Shown: positions 44,088 to 53,824, counted from the first letter of the stretch. The stretch is DNA of 64,000 nucleotides from Chryseobacterium aquifrigidense (GCF_006716485.1 NZ_VFPD01000001.1:1363096-1427095), one strand, 5' to 3'. Made by a program: numbers and translations. Notes: a model not told the origin generated them from the sequence alone.

Positions 44088-44450
44088 ATGTTAAAATGGT
44101 TCTCCATATTATGCTCAATGATGTATGTGCTGGCTACCACCAATGCGGGGGAAGTACTGAAAGTGCCTATGTTTGTTGAACATTTCATGGAATACCATGG
44201 AAGCTTTTCAGAATTTGTAATGGAGCATTATGATAACCACAAACAGGATTCAGACTGGGATACCGATCAGAAACTGCCGTTTATCAATCCGCCTATCGTA
44301 CTTACTGTACACGCCCAGCTTCCGGAGCTTTCATTCGAAATAAAAAAACCTAAGGAAATTACTGTTTCAAAGAAAAGCAGTATCTACAAGGAAAAAGATT
44401 TTTCCAACCAATACCTTTCTCAGATTTTCCAGCCCCCACGGCTTTCTTAA
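44088..44450 (+). CDS. Small exported or anchored His/Asp-rich protein of metal-efflux operon
   Basis: The 120-residue protein begins with a hydrophobic segment (MLKWFSILCSMMYVLATT) that can act as a signal or anchor. A His/Glu/Asp-rich stretch follows (VEHFMEYHGSFSEFVMEHYD, then NHKQDSDWDTDQ), and then a Pro-rich tail. I do not recognise a named domain. The gene is the first of the CzcA-type operon, and small proteins at this position are frequent in Bacteroidota. Metal binding or a periplasmic chaperone role is inferred from composition and context. Confidence 0.6.
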   Translation: MLKWFSILCSMMYVLATTNAGEVLKVPMFVEHFMEYHGSFSEFVMEHYDNHKQDSDWDTDQKLPFINPPIVLTVHAQLPELSFEIKKPKEITVSKKSSIYKEKDFSNQYLSQIFQPPRLS

Positions 44451-44650
44451 TTGACTTCACATTGAAAATTAATGCTTTATGTTCTTGCCTAAAGCAATGA
44501 ATTCTTGTTATATATCAATTAATTCGTAATGCATTGTATTGATGCTTACCCTTAACCAGAGAAGTTACAAACGCTTGTTTTGATACTTTAGTTTTGGGAA
44601 GGATCTCAGCTTTTATAAGGCATTCCGGGTTACCAATTAATAGTTTTTCC

Positions 44651-47600
44651 ATGTTAAATAAAATTATTGAGTTTTCTGTAAAGAATAAACTCATCATTGC
44701 TCTGTTTACGGTGGCTCTTATCCTCTTTGGAGTCTATGAAACCACTAAACTTCCTATTGATGCCCAGCCGGACATCACCAATAATCAGGTTCAGATCATT
44801 ACCACTGCTCCTTCTTATGGTGCAGCAGATATAGAACGCCTTGTTACATTCCCAATTGAACAGGCTACCAGCAATATCAGCGGAATTACAGAACTGAGAA
44901 GTTTCTCCCGTTTCGGACTTTCATTAGTCACTGTAGTTTTTGATGACAAAACTGATGTCTATTGGGCTCGTCAACAGGTCCAGGAGCGCTTACAGCTTGT
45001 TCAGGACAACATCCCGGCCGGAATCGGCAAACCGGAATTAGGACCCATTTCAACAGGATTGGGCGAGATTTTCCAGTATGTGGTAAGAGCCAAAAAAGGT
45101 TACGAAAATGTGTATGACGAAACAGAACTTAGGACGATCCAGGACTGGGTGGTCAGAAGACAGCTTCTTGGAACCAAAGGTGTGGCGGATGTCAGCAGTT
45201 TCGGAGGAAAACTGAAGCAATACGAAATCGCCATTAATCCTAATCAGTTACAGGCATTTAATATCAATATCAATGATGTTTTTGCTGCGCTGGAGAAAAA
45301 CAATCAGAATACAGGAGGTGCTTATATTGAAAAGAAAGAAACTGTTCTGTTTATCCGCAGCGAAGGACTTCTGGGAAGTACGGAAGATATCGGAAGCATT
45401 CAGGTAGCGGAAACCAAAGAAGGAGTTCCAGTGCATATTAAAGATGTAGCATCTGTAAAAATAGGATATGCGACAAGGTATGGTGCTATGACTTATAATG
45501 ATACCGGAGAAGTATCCGGAGCGATTGTTCTGATGCTGAAAGGAGAGAATGCGAATGTAGTGATCGGAAATATTAAACAAAGACTCGAAAAAATTCAGGA
45601 ATCCTTACCGGAAGGAGTTGTGATAGAGCCTTTTCTTGATCGTGCTAAAATGGTGAATAACACGATCAGTACTGTAAAAACAAACCTGATGGAAGGGGCT
45701 CTTATTGTGGTTTTCATTCTGGTGTTATTTCTGGGAAATTTTAGGGCAGGATTACTGGTGGCTTCTGTTATTCCTTTGGCTATGCTTTTTGCCATTATCA
45801 TGATGAACATTTTCGGTGTAGGAGGAAATCTGATGAGCCTTGGAGCGCTGGATTTCGGTCTTATTGTAGACGGAGCCGTCATTATTGTGGAAGCTGTACT
45901 GCATCAGCTTGCCCATAAAAAGCATTTCGGAAAAGACAATATGCTCAGCAAAAAAGAAATGGATGACCAGGTTTCCGGTTCTGCCACCAAAATGGTTAAC
46001 AGTGCGGTTTTCGGGCAGATTATTATCTTAATTGTCTATCTTCCGATTTTTACGCTTCAGGGAATTGAAGGGAAAATGTTCAAACCTATGGCTCAGACTG
46101 TTGCTTTTGCCCTGATTGGAGCATTTATTCTTTCCCTGACTTATATTCCGATGATGAGTTCTCTGGTATTAAGCAGAAAGAAAAAGGAAAAAGAGAATAT
46201 TTCAGACCGCGTGATGGGCAAAGTGGAAACCGGACATCAGAAGCTACTGATGAAAGCTCTTAAATTCAGAAAAACTATCATCATTGGGGTGCTGATTCTG
46301 TTTGCAGGTGCTGTTTTTACCCTTTCCAGAATGGGTGGAGAATTTATTCCGTCTCTGGAAGAAGGTGACTTTGCTGTCGAAATGAGGATTCTTCAGGGAA
46401 GTAATATCAATGAAACCAAAAAAGCTACCACTCAGGCTGCACACATCCTTTTGACACAGTTTCCTGAAGTAGAAAAAGTGGTGATGAAAATTGGAAGTGC
46501 AGAAATTCCCACAGAACCGATGCCCATGGATTCCGGAGATATGATTGTTGTTTTAAAGCCAAAAAAGAAATGGACTTCTGCAACAACATTTCCTGAACTT
46601 TCGGACAAGATGAGTAAAGCATTACATGTTATTCCCGGACTGACAACCAGTTTTCAGTTTCCTGTACAGATGCGTTTCAATGAGCTTATGACGGGAGCAA
46701 GACAGGATGTGGTCTGTAAAATTTATGGTGAAGATCTTGACAGCCTTGCCGCCTATGCAAAAAAGATGGGAAGCATCATCAACACTGTAAAAGGTGCTCA
46801 GGATCTTTATATTGAACCGGTGGTAGGTGCTCCGCAGGTTGTGATTGATTATAACCGTTCGGAACTGTCCCGATATAATATTTCGGTTGCGGAAATCAAC
46901 AGAGTGATCAATATGGCTTTTGCAGGGCAGACCGCAGGTGCTTTATATGAAGGCGAAAAAAAGTTTGATATCGTGGTGAGAATGGATAGTGAACATAAAA
47001 AAGATATCACCAGCATTCAAAACCTTTTGGTTCCTACTGCTTCAGGAGAGCAGATTCCTCTGTCACAATTGGCGAAAGTGGAACTTAAAAACAGTCCGAA
47101 CCAGATCCAGAGGGAAGATACCAAAAGAAGAATCATTGTAGGTTTCAATGTAAGAGGAAGAGATGTGCAGAGTATCGTGGAAGAGCTTCAGCAAAAGGCA
47201 GGTAAAAGCCTAAAATTATCACCAGGATACAGTGTCTCTTACGGAGGTGCTTTTGAAAACTTAAATGAAGCTAAAGCAAGGCTGGGAATTGCTGTTCCTA
47301 TTTCGTTGGTGATGATTTTCCTGCTGTTATTCTTCGCTTTCGGTTCTGTAAAACACAGCTTACTGATCTATACTGCCATTCCGTTATCTGCGATAGGAGG
47401 TGTTTATTTTCTGGCGTTGAGAGGAATGCCTTTCAGCATCAGTGCAGGGGTAGGGTTCATTGCTTTATTTGGAGTTGCCGTACTTAATGGAATTGTTTTG
47501 ATATCAGAATTTAACCGATTGAAAAAGAACGGAATAACCAATACCAGCAGAATTGTACTCATGGGTACAAAAATCAGGCTTCGTCCGGTTTTAATGACTG

Positions 47601-48988
47601 CGTTTGTGGCTTCTCTGGGGTTTCTTCCCATGGCCATCAGCAACGGTGCAGGAGCAGAAGTACAGAGACCTTTGGCAACCGTAGTCATCGGAGGATTGAT
47701 GCTTGCAACTCTTTTAACCCTGTTTGTCCTCCCGATTTTATACGTCCTGTTTGAACATATTAATAAAGATAAAATTAAATTCTCAAAAAAACTCAATTAT
47801 AAAAAACTGTATGTTTTCTTGTTGTTAATGGCCTTCGGAATCAATCAGGCTCAGGAAAACATCACCTATGAACAGGCTTTGGAAAAAGCCTATCAGCAGA
47901 ATGGAACGCTTAAAAATTCAAAACTGGTATCAGATTATCAGGAGAAACTGAAAGCCAGTTATCTGGATATTCCCCAGACAGAAATTACCGGTGGATTCGG
48001 ACAAATTCAGGGCGAGGAAACGGATAATTCTTTCGGGATTTCTCAAAGATTCAGTTTTCCTACGGTGTATTCAAAAAGGAGACAAATGCTGGATGCAGAA
48101 TGGTCTTCCAGTGTCATCAATCAGAATCTGACCAAAACACAGCTTACCAAAGAAGTAACAGACGTTTTCTACAGAATACTTGTGCTGCAGGAGAAGAAAA
48201 AAGTGCTGGAATACATCAGCCAGCTGTATCATAATTTCGCAGACAAAGCCGGATTAAGATTAAAAAAAGGGGAAGCCAATATTCTCGAGGAATCTACTGC
48301 CCAAATTCAGAACGAACAGATAAAAGTACAGTTGAATACCCTTGAAAATGATCTGAATGTGGCAAAACTTCAGCTTCAGCTATTGCTCCAGTCAGAGGTT
48401 CCTTACCAGCCTGTTGCTGATCGACCCATTGTGAATATTGGCCTTCAGGTTTCAGAAGAAATGGTAAAACAACATCCTGAGCTTCAGTATCTGCAGCAGC
48501 AGATTAAAGTAGGAGAGGCAGAAGTACAGCTTGAAAAAAGCAGACTGCTTCCTGATCTGCTTGTAGGATACACGAATCAGAGCATGAAAAACATCAATAA
48601 CAACCGTTTCAATTCGGTTCAGGTGGGAGTGGGCATTCCGTTGTTTACCAAAGGACAGAGGGCTTTGGCAAAGGCTGCACAGGCTAAAATTGCGATCTCA
48701 GAAAATCAGTACCAAAGAAAAGAAATTGAGCTTAAAAACAGATTGAAACAACAGCTGAATAATTACATGAACCAACAGCAGATCATTGAAAATTATGAAC
48801 AAAAACAGCTTCCCAAGTCCGAGACCATCTTAAAAACTGCTCAGAAACAAATGGAAGTAGGAGAAATAGATTATCTGGACTGGGTCATACTGGTGAATCA
48901 GGCCGTAAAAACCAAAGCAGATTATATTGATCAGCTGGAAAAGCTTAATCAGACCGCAGCCGAACTTCAATTCCTAATTTCAAAATAA
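44651..48988 (+). CDS. CzcA-type heavy-metal RND pump fused to TolC-like outer-membrane factor
   Basis: From the ATG at 44651 (MLNKIIEFSVKNKL) the protein is 1445 residues. Residues 1 to about 1045 are a heavy-metal RND transporter. DFGLIVDGAVIIVE in TM4 gives Asp401, Asp407 and Glu414, the HME1 (Zn/Co/Cd) signature and not the Cu/Ag one. After a second signal-like segment (YVFLLLMAFGINQAQ, about 1053-1070), residues to 1445 are a TolC/OMF domain (ITYEQALEKAYQQNGTLKN onward). The fusion is known in Bacteroidota and would have to be processed or span both membranes. An ATG 57 bp upstream is not favoured. Confidence 0.9.
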   Translation: MLNKIIEFSVKNKLIIALFTVALILFGVYETTKLPIDAQPDITNNQVQIITTAPSYGAADIERLVTFPIEQATSNISGITELRSFSRFGLSLVTVVFDDKTDVYWARQQVQERLQLVQDNIPAGIGKPELGPISTGLGEIFQYVVRAKKGYENVYDETELRTIQDWVVRRQLLGTKGVADVSSFGGKLKQYEIAINPNQLQAFNININDVFAALEKNNQNTGGAYIEKKETVLFIRSEGLLGSTEDIGSIQVAETKEGVPVHIKDVASVKIGYATRYGAMTYNDTGEVSGAIVLMLKGENANVVIGNIKQRLEKIQESLPEGVVIEPFLDRAKMVNNTISTVKTNLMEGALIVVFILVLFLGNFRAGLLVASVIPLAMLFAIIMMNIFGVGGNLMSLGALDFGLIVDGAVIIVEAVLHQLAHKKHFGKDNMLSKKEMDDQVSGSATKMVNSAVFGQIIILIVYLPIFTLQGIEGKMFKPMAQTVAFALIGAFILSLTYIPMMSSLVLSRKKKEKENISDRVMGKVETGHQKLLMKALKFRKTIIIGVLILFAGAVFTLSRMGGEFIPSLEEGDFAVEMRILQGSNINETKKATTQAAHILLTQFPEVEKVVMKIGSAEIPTEPMPMDSGDMIVVLKPKKKWTSATTFPELSDKMSKALHVIPGLTTSFQFPVQMRFNELMTGARQDVVCKIYGEDLDSLAAYAKKMGSIINTVKGAQDLYIEPVVGAPQVVIDYNRSELSRYNISVAEINRVINMAFAGQTAGALYEGEKKFDIVVRMDSEHKKDITSIQNLLVPTASGEQIPLSQLAKVELKNSPNQIQREDTKRRIIVGFNVRGRDVQSIVEELQQKAGKSLKLSPGYSVSYGGAFENLNEAKARLGIAVPISLVMIFLLLFFAFGSVKHSLLIYTAIPLSAIGGVYFLALRGMPFSISAGVGFIALFGVAVLNGIVLISEFNRLKKNGITNTSRIVLMGTKIRLRPVLMTAFVASLGFLPMAISNGAGAEVQRPLATVVIGGLMLATLLTLFVLPILYVLFEHINKDKIKFSKKLNYKKLYVFLLLMAFGINQAQENITYEQALEKAYQQNGTLKNSKLVSDYQEKLKASYLDIPQTEITGGFGQIQGEETDNSFGISQRFSFPTVYSKRRQMLDAEWSSSVINQNLTKTQLTKEVTDVFYRILVLQEKKKVLEYISQLYHNFADKAGLRLKKGEANILEESTAQIQNEQIKVQLNTLENDLNVAKLQLQLLLQSEVPYQPVADRPIVNIGLQVSEEMVKQHPELQYLQQQIKVGEAEVQLEKSRLLPDLLVGYTNQSMKNINNNRFNSVQVGVGIPLFTKGQRALAKAAQAKIAISENQYQRKEIELKNRLKQQLNNYMNQQQIIENYEQKQLPKSETILKTAQKQMEVGEIDYLDWVILVNQAVKTKADYIDQLEKLNQTAAELQFLISK

Positions 48989-48994
48989 TACATC

Positions 48995-50146
48995 ATGCAT
49001 TTCAACAATATATCACTATACAGCCTTGCTTTAGTTCTTATTTTATCTTCATGCTCGGGGAAAAAAGAGGAAGAAAAAACGGTTTATGAAAACACCCAAT
49101 TTTCTAAGAACGACAAAAACTCTGTGCAGCTTACAGAAAAACAGATTCAGTCTGTAGGACTGACAGTAACCACCATCCAGAACAGGAATATGGAAAAGCT
49201 GGTGAAACTTAATGGGAAAGCAGAAATTGCCCCCTCACACATCAGTTTGATTTCCAGTATTATGGGGGGACATATCAAGTCTATTAATGTGATCAATGGA
49301 AGCCATTTCAGCAAAGGACAGGTGCTTGCTGTGGTGGAAGATCCGCAGTTTATACAGCTGCAGCAGGATTATCTGGTAACAAAGGCCCAACTTGAAGCGG
49401 CAAGACTGAATTTTAACCGTCAGAAAGATTTGAACACAAGCAAAGCCAGCAGCGACAAGACCCTACAGACCGCCCAGGCAGATTATTCCACTTTAAACGC
49501 TACTTTAAAAGGGTTGGAAGAAAAGCTGAGAATTATCGGAATCAATGCCAAAGGTTTGAATACCGGAAATATCAGAAGTAAAATCAATATTTATGCACCA
49601 TTTACAGGTTTTGTAAGCAAAATTCTCGTGAATAACGGTCAGTATATCAATCCGGCAGATACTTTATTTGAACTCATTAATCCGGCTGGATTACTTTTAG
49701 AATTAAAAGTTTTTGAAAATGATGTGAATGATGTAAAAGTGGGCCAGGAAATTCTGGTGTACAACAATCAGAATCCGGATGTGAAATCAAATGCTAAAAT
49801 TGTCAGCGTAGTTCCCAGTATTGAAAACGGAGGTTCTGCAACAGCAATTGCCAGATTATCTTCTGTGAATACGGAATTCGTAAAAGGAATGTATGTGAAT
49901 GCGGAAGTGAATATCAGCAGCCGTTATACACAGGGACTTCCCAACGAAGCAGTAGTTTCATTTGAAAATAAGAATTATGTTTTTGAAGATCTTGGAAAAT
50001 CAAATTACAAAATGATTCCTGTCGTAACCGGAATTTCTGATGACCAGTTTACAGAGATTTTGAAAGCTGATGTTTTAAAGGATAAGAAAATCGTACAGAA
50101 AGGAGCCTACAGCCTGCTGATGATGCTTAAAAACAAAGCACAATAA
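48995..50146 (+). CDS. RND efflux periplasmic adaptor lipoprotein (membrane fusion protein)
   Basis: The 383-residue protein has a lipobox (LILSSCSGKK, Cys20). A hairpin of coiled coil (about 120-170, LVTKAQLEAARLNFNRQKDL) is flanked by barrel-sandwich and beta-barrel domains: GHIKSINVINGSHFSKGQVL and INIYAPFTGFVSKILVNNGQ. It links the RND pump to the outer-membrane factor. It starts 7 bp after the fusion gene. No N-terminal His-rich metal-binding tail like CzcB is seen. Confidence 0.92.
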   Translation: MHFNNISLYSLALVLILSSCSGKKEEEKTVYENTQFSKNDKNSVQLTEKQIQSVGLTVTTIQNRNMEKLVKLNGKAEIAPSHISLISSIMGGHIKSINVINGSHFSKGQVLAVVEDPQFIQLQQDYLVTKAQLEAARLNFNRQKDLNTSKASSDKTLQTAQADYSTLNATLKGLEEKLRIIGINAKGLNTGNIRSKINIYAPFTGFVSKILVNNGQYINPADTLFELINPAGLLLELKVFENDVNDVKVGQEILVYNNQNPDVKSNAKIVSVVPSIENGGSATAIARLSSVNTEFVKGMYVNAEVNISSRYTQGLPNEAVVSFENKNYVFEDLGKSNYKMIPVVTGISDDQFTEILKADVLKDKKIVQKGAYSLLMMLKNKAQ

Positions 50147-50177
50147 TTAAAGTGAAGCCAGAAAAACTTTTAGTTTG

Positions 50178-50222
50178 AAAATACTTAAGTTTAAAAAACT
50201 TTTGTGACTTTTGCGGTTAAAA
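50178..50222. repeat. Copy of the dispersed TTTTGTGACTTT repeat
   Basis: ATACTTAAGTTTAAAAAACT followed by TTTGTGACTTTTGCGGTTAA matches 30515-30556 closely: CTTAAG, then ACTTTTGTGACTTT, then a G-rich end plus GGTTAAA. The copies lie in the same orientation 20 kb apart, both behind an operon end. Confidence 0.6.
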
Positions 50223-50238
50223 TAAAACATACAGGAAG

Positions 50239-50268
50239 AAAAGATCAGTTATCCGGCTGATCTTTTTT
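50239..50268 (+). terminator. Terminator after metal-efflux operon
   Basis: AAAAGATCAG (50239-50248) pairs with CTGATCTTTT (50257-50266), has an 8-nt loop, and is followed by TTAT. Confidence 0.8.
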
Positions 50269-50388
50269 ATTTCAAGCAACTTAAAAAAATGATATTTGAC
50301 ATGTTTTCGATAATTAAAATACTATTTGTCGCATAATTCATTTTAAAATAATATTTTTAAGAAGTGAATAGTTGTAAAGGATTTTTAG

Positions 50389-52227
50389 ATGAATAATAAA
50401 AAATTTTATCAAAACTTTATGACAAAAAAACCTTTGCACAATTTCCATATTCCGGTGATGGGACTGGCTTACACAATAGACAGTCCGATTCGTGTTGCCC
50501 AGTATGGAATTTCTTCCGTCATCTCTATTATTGATGATGAAATCCTGGAAAAAATGAAGAACTTTTATAACAAAAAGTTTAATCTTGACTATTTCGGGAT
50601 CTCAGCAAAAACAGAAGATTACAGAGCCAAAAGGGTTACGGCTTATCTGGATATGGTGGATGATATCGTGAATGAAAAGTTTGAATCTTTCAAACACGAG
50701 ATCAGCAGGAATAAAGAGGCTTTGAAAGACTTCATGGCCATGCTTCCGAATACATCAGACCTCAAAAACGGTCTTCAGAACCTTATCAGTCAAAAGGATA
50801 ACTGGAGTGCCAATATCAAAAATTTCATTGAATCCAATTTAAAACCGGGAAGTATTGATGTCAATATCATGACGAAAGTAGATAAAGACAATTATCAAAA
50901 TAATGAACAGCTTCCGGTAATGTTTAACGATGCCCATGCTTCACTGCGTGGATTTGCCAAGAGTAAATTATCTTCTTCAATGGTTCTTTCTGCAGGGATG
51001 AATCCCCGTTTATACAGCTATATGGAAGAGTTTGACGATTTTTTCCCGGACGAAAATGGAAATATCAAAAAGAAAATCATCCTTAAAGTAAGCGATTTCC
51101 GTTCTGCAATGATCCAGGGAAACTTTCTGGCAAAAAAAGGATTGTGGGTTTCTGAATACAGGATAGAATCCGGGTTGAATTGTGGTGGTCATGCTTTTGC
51201 CACGGAAGGAATGCTTCTCGGACCAATCATGGAAGAATTCAAGCAGAAAAAAAACGATCTGATACAATCAGCCCATTCCTTAATGACCGCGGCTTTAGAA
51301 CAAAAAGGGAAGCCCGTAATATCCCGACCTTTAGAAATGAAAATTACGGTTCAGGGTGGAGTAGGAACCGCAGAAGAACATGAGTTTTTATTGGCGAATT
51401 ACAGTGTAGACAGCGTAGGATGGGGCTCTCCGTTTTTGCTGGTACCCGAAGCAACGTCGGTAGATACAGAAACCAGAAATTTACTTTTACGGTCAAAAGA
51501 GCAGGACTTTTATCTGAGTAATATTTCGCCTCTGGGAGTGCCTTTCAATACGGTAAAAGGAACCTCCAATGAACGATTAAAGCATGAAAAAGAAGCAAAA
51601 GGGAAATATGGAAGCTCATGCCCCAAAAAACTTCTGGCATTAAGCAAAGAATTCTCACCGGAAGGAACCTGTACTGCTTCCAGAAAATATCAGGACATCA
51701 AGCTCAAAGAACTGTACAATCATAAGGAAACCTTTACAGAAAAGGAATTTAATAAAAGGAAATCTGAAATTACAGATAAGGCCTGCCTTTGTGTAGGACT
51801 TGTGAATGCGGCATATATGGAGCAGAAACTTGAAATCAAAGGAGAAAAACAAGGTGTTGTCATATGCCCGGGACCCAATATTGCCTTTTTTGATAAGGAA
51901 GTTTCTCTTTCGGAAATGGTACAACATATCTACGGAAATGCCAATATTCTTTCCAACAGCCAGCGTCCGAATATGTTTATTAATGAATTGAAAATGTATG
52001 TGGATTATCTGAGAAAGGAAATCACCGGAACAACTGTACAGATTACCCACTCACAGACAAAAAAATGGAATGCTTTCAGGAAAAATGTTCTTGAAGGGAT
52101 AGAATATTATCATGAGCTTTTTAAAGCATCCTCATTCTTCAGCAACGGTTTATCAACCATCAATCTTCAATTACAGGAGTATAAACTTCAGCTTATTGCT
52201 ATTGAAATTCCTCAGGTTGAAAAGTAA
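50389..52227 (+). CDS. Large protein of unknown function, possible TIM-barrel flavin/Fe-S enzyme
   Basis: I do not recognise this 612-residue protein by name. Residues 20-50 (FHIPVMGLAYTIDSPIRVAQ) and 319-350 (ITVQGGVGTAEEHEFLLANY, then GWGSPFLL) resemble the start and the phosphate-binding end of FMN TIM barrels such as nitronate monooxygenase. SGLNCGGHAFATEG sits near 261. A later Cys group (Cys411, Cys428, Cys466, Cys468, Cys493) could hold an Fe-S cluster, and residues 550-612 are helical. There is no signal or membrane segment. The gene stands alone with a terminator behind it. Confidence 0.6.
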   Translation: MNNKKFYQNFMTKKPLHNFHIPVMGLAYTIDSPIRVAQYGISSVISIIDDEILEKMKNFYNKKFNLDYFGISAKTEDYRAKRVTAYLDMVDDIVNEKFESFKHEISRNKEALKDFMAMLPNTSDLKNGLQNLISQKDNWSANIKNFIESNLKPGSIDVNIMTKVDKDNYQNNEQLPVMFNDAHASLRGFAKSKLSSSMVLSAGMNPRLYSYMEEFDDFFPDENGNIKKKIILKVSDFRSAMIQGNFLAKKGLWVSEYRIESGLNCGGHAFATEGMLLGPIMEEFKQKKNDLIQSAHSLMTAALEQKGKPVISRPLEMKITVQGGVGTAEEHEFLLANYSVDSVGWGSPFLLVPEATSVDTETRNLLLRSKEQDFYLSNISPLGVPFNTVKGTSNERLKHEKEAKGKYGSSCPKKLLALSKEFSPEGTCTASRKYQDIKLKELYNHKETFTEKEFNKRKSEITDKACLCVGLVNAAYMEQKLEIKGEKQGVVICPGPNIAFFDKEVSLSEMVQHIYGNANILSNSQRPNMFINELKMYVDYLRKEITGTTVQITHSQTKKWNAFRKNVLEGIEYYHELFKASSFFSNGLSTINLQLQEYKLQLIAIEIPQVEK

Positions 52228-52252
52228 CCGTATTTTTTAATTGATAGATAAT

Positions 52253-52288
52253 AAAAACAGTTTTCAATGCGGAGGCTGTTTTTGTTTT
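52253..52288 (+). terminator. Terminator after the 612-residue protein gene
   Basis: AAAAACAG (52253-52260) and CTGTTTTT (52276-52283) form an 8-bp stem, followed by GTTTTTTC. Confidence 0.68.
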
Positions 52289-52309
52289 TTCTGTTCTGTT
52301 GAAGAGTTT

Positions 52310-52600
52310 TTATGAGATAAAATTCTTTGCGACTTTGCGTTTATCCAACTACAAATCACTTCTTAAGATGTGAAACCAAATTTGCTCTCTTCTATATATT
52401 GTTGGAATATCGCAAAGTCGCAAAGGTTTATAATTCTACTTTTTTAATTTTTAGGCGCTAGAAAATAAAGATTTTCAGCAAGCGTGTGTCTAGTTTTTAC
52501 AGAACACAATTTTATCGGAGATAAAATCTTTGCATCTTAAAGCATTTAGCTTTTAATTTAATTGCGACTTTGCATTTATCAAACAAAGGTTTTAGTCAAA
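52310..52600. repeat. Dispersed-repeat block with TTGCGACTTTGCG units
   Basis: No gene lies between 52228 and 52716. CTTTGCGACTTTGCG (52325-52339) is perfectly inverted at 52411-52425. A partial copy TTGCGACTTTGC is at 52562-52573. A hairpin TTTTATC-GGA-GATAAAA (52510-52526), followed by TCTTTGC, is nearly the one at 30592-30608. Confidence 0.6.
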
Positions 52601-52716
52601 AAAAATCAGTAAACATCAGCATTTCCATTTATAATAACTATAAAGAGAATGGTCATTTTGAATATTCTCCAGGCATAATATTCCTTACCTTAGAGCTCAC
52701 TTAGTAAATTATTTTT

Positions 52717-53661
52717 ATGGAAAAAAGAAAAATCAAAAACACCGATTTAACGATTGCGCCAATCAACTTCGGAGGAAATGTTTTTGGATGGACACTAGAC
52801 GAGAAACAGTCTTTCGATATACTGGACCGCTTTGCTGAAGCAGGATTCAATTTTATAGACACTGCAGATACCTATTCTTGGTGGGTGAACGGAAAAGGCG
52901 GACAGTCTGAAGAGATCATCGGAAAGTGGATGAAAAGCCGCTCTAACCGTAATGATATCGTTCTGGCAACCAAAGTAGGTTCGGAAACGAAAGAACATGG
53001 CTATGATATCAGCAAAAAGCATATTTTACAATCTGTAGATGAATCGTTACAAAGGCTTCAGACCGATCATATTGATCTTTATTATACCCACTTTGACGAC
53101 AATATTACTCCGGTGGAAGAAACACTTTCGGCTTATGATGAGATCATTAAAGCTGGAAAAGTACGTTATATTTCCGCTTCCAACTTATCACCGGAACGTT
53201 TGAAAGCATCATTTGAAGCTGCAGAAAAGCATAATCTTCCTAAGTATGTTGCATTACAGCCTCATTACAACTTAATGGAAAGAGAAGGTTTTGAGCAAAA
53301 TTATGCTCCGCTGGCTGAACAGTTTGATTTAAGTGTATTTCCTTATTGGTCTTTGGCAGCAGGTTTCTTAACGGGTAAATACCGTAATGAAACTGATCTG
53401 GCAAAAAGTGCGAGAGGCGAGGGTGTAAGAAAGTATTTAAATCCTAAAGGACTTGAAGTATTAAAAGCGCTGGATCAGGTAAGTGCAAAGCATAATACAA
53501 CGCAGGGAACTGTTTCTCTGGCATGGCTGTTATCCAATCCTCTGATTACAGCACCGATTGTAAGTGCGACCAGTGCCTCTCAGCTTGAAACAGTCTTCAA
53601 TGCACCAAAACTTGTTTTGGATCAGGAAGATATTGATCTGCTTAATAGAGCGAGCAACTAA
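52717..53661 (+). CDS. Aldo/keto reductase
   Basis: The 314-residue protein has the AKR catalytic tetrad: Asp48 (FNFIDTADTY), Tyr53, Lys86 (LATKVG) and His125 (DLYYTHFDD). It also has the NADPH-binding region SLAAGFLTGKY followed by IVSATSASQLE. It is close in layout to YajO/YghZ-type bacterial AKRs. These are cytosolic NADPH-dependent reductases of aldehydes or sugars with broad specificity. It is a single gene with a strong terminator behind. Confidence 0.92.
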   Translation: MEKRKIKNTDLTIAPINFGGNVFGWTLDEKQSFDILDRFAEAGFNFIDTADTYSWWVNGKGGQSEEIIGKWMKSRSNRNDIVLATKVGSETKEHGYDISKKHILQSVDESLQRLQTDHIDLYYTHFDDNITPVEETLSAYDEIIKAGKVRYISASNLSPERLKASFEAAEKHNLPKYVALQPHYNLMEREGFEQNYAPLAEQFDLSVFPYWSLAAGFLTGKYRNETDLAKSARGEGVRKYLNPKGLEVLKALDQVSAKHNTTQGTVSLAWLLSNPLITAPIVSATSASQLETVFNAPKLVLDQEDIDLLNRASN

Positions 53662-53691
53662 TTTTTTCGACTTTCATTATAGATTAAAATT

Positions 53692-53720
53692 AAATCCGTT
53701 CATTGCTGAACGGATTTTTT
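53692..53720 (+). terminator. Terminator after aldo/keto reductase
   Basis: AAATCCGTTCA (53692-53702) pairs perfectly with TGAACGGATTT (53707-53717), has a TTGC loop, and is followed by TTT. Confidence 0.85.
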
Positions 53721-53730
53721 ATGATTGAAC

Positions 53731-53790
53731 GGCGAAAACCAACCCGTCAAAATTCTTTGAATTTTCGCCACCCCTCCGGAGGAGGGGAAT
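53731..53790. repeat. Nested hairpin repeat with CCCCTCC-GGA-GGAGGGG
   Basis: GGCGAAAA (53731-53738) is inverted at 53762-53769, with an inner AAAATTC/GAATTTT. The GC-rich hairpin CCCCTCC-GGA-GGAGGGG (53771-53787) follows directly. The GC-rich unit stands out in AT-rich DNA and resembles intergenic repeats seen in Flavobacteriia. It lies between convergent genes and may also terminate. Confidence 0.55.
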
Positions 53791-53824
53791 TTAGGTTTCC
53801 GATTGTTATTTTCTGTTGTTACTA

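Noticed and set aside
44594..44650. Longer N-terminus for the CzcA-TolC fusion
   Set aside because: The added 19 residues (MGRISAFIRHSGLPINSFS) are not seen in RND pumps, which begin directly with the MLNKIIEFS-like helix.
44651..48988. Frameshift or sequencing error joining two genes
   Set aside because: The CzcA and TolC parts are in one open frame with a signal-like segment at the joint. The same fusion is common in Bacteroidota, so it looks genuine.
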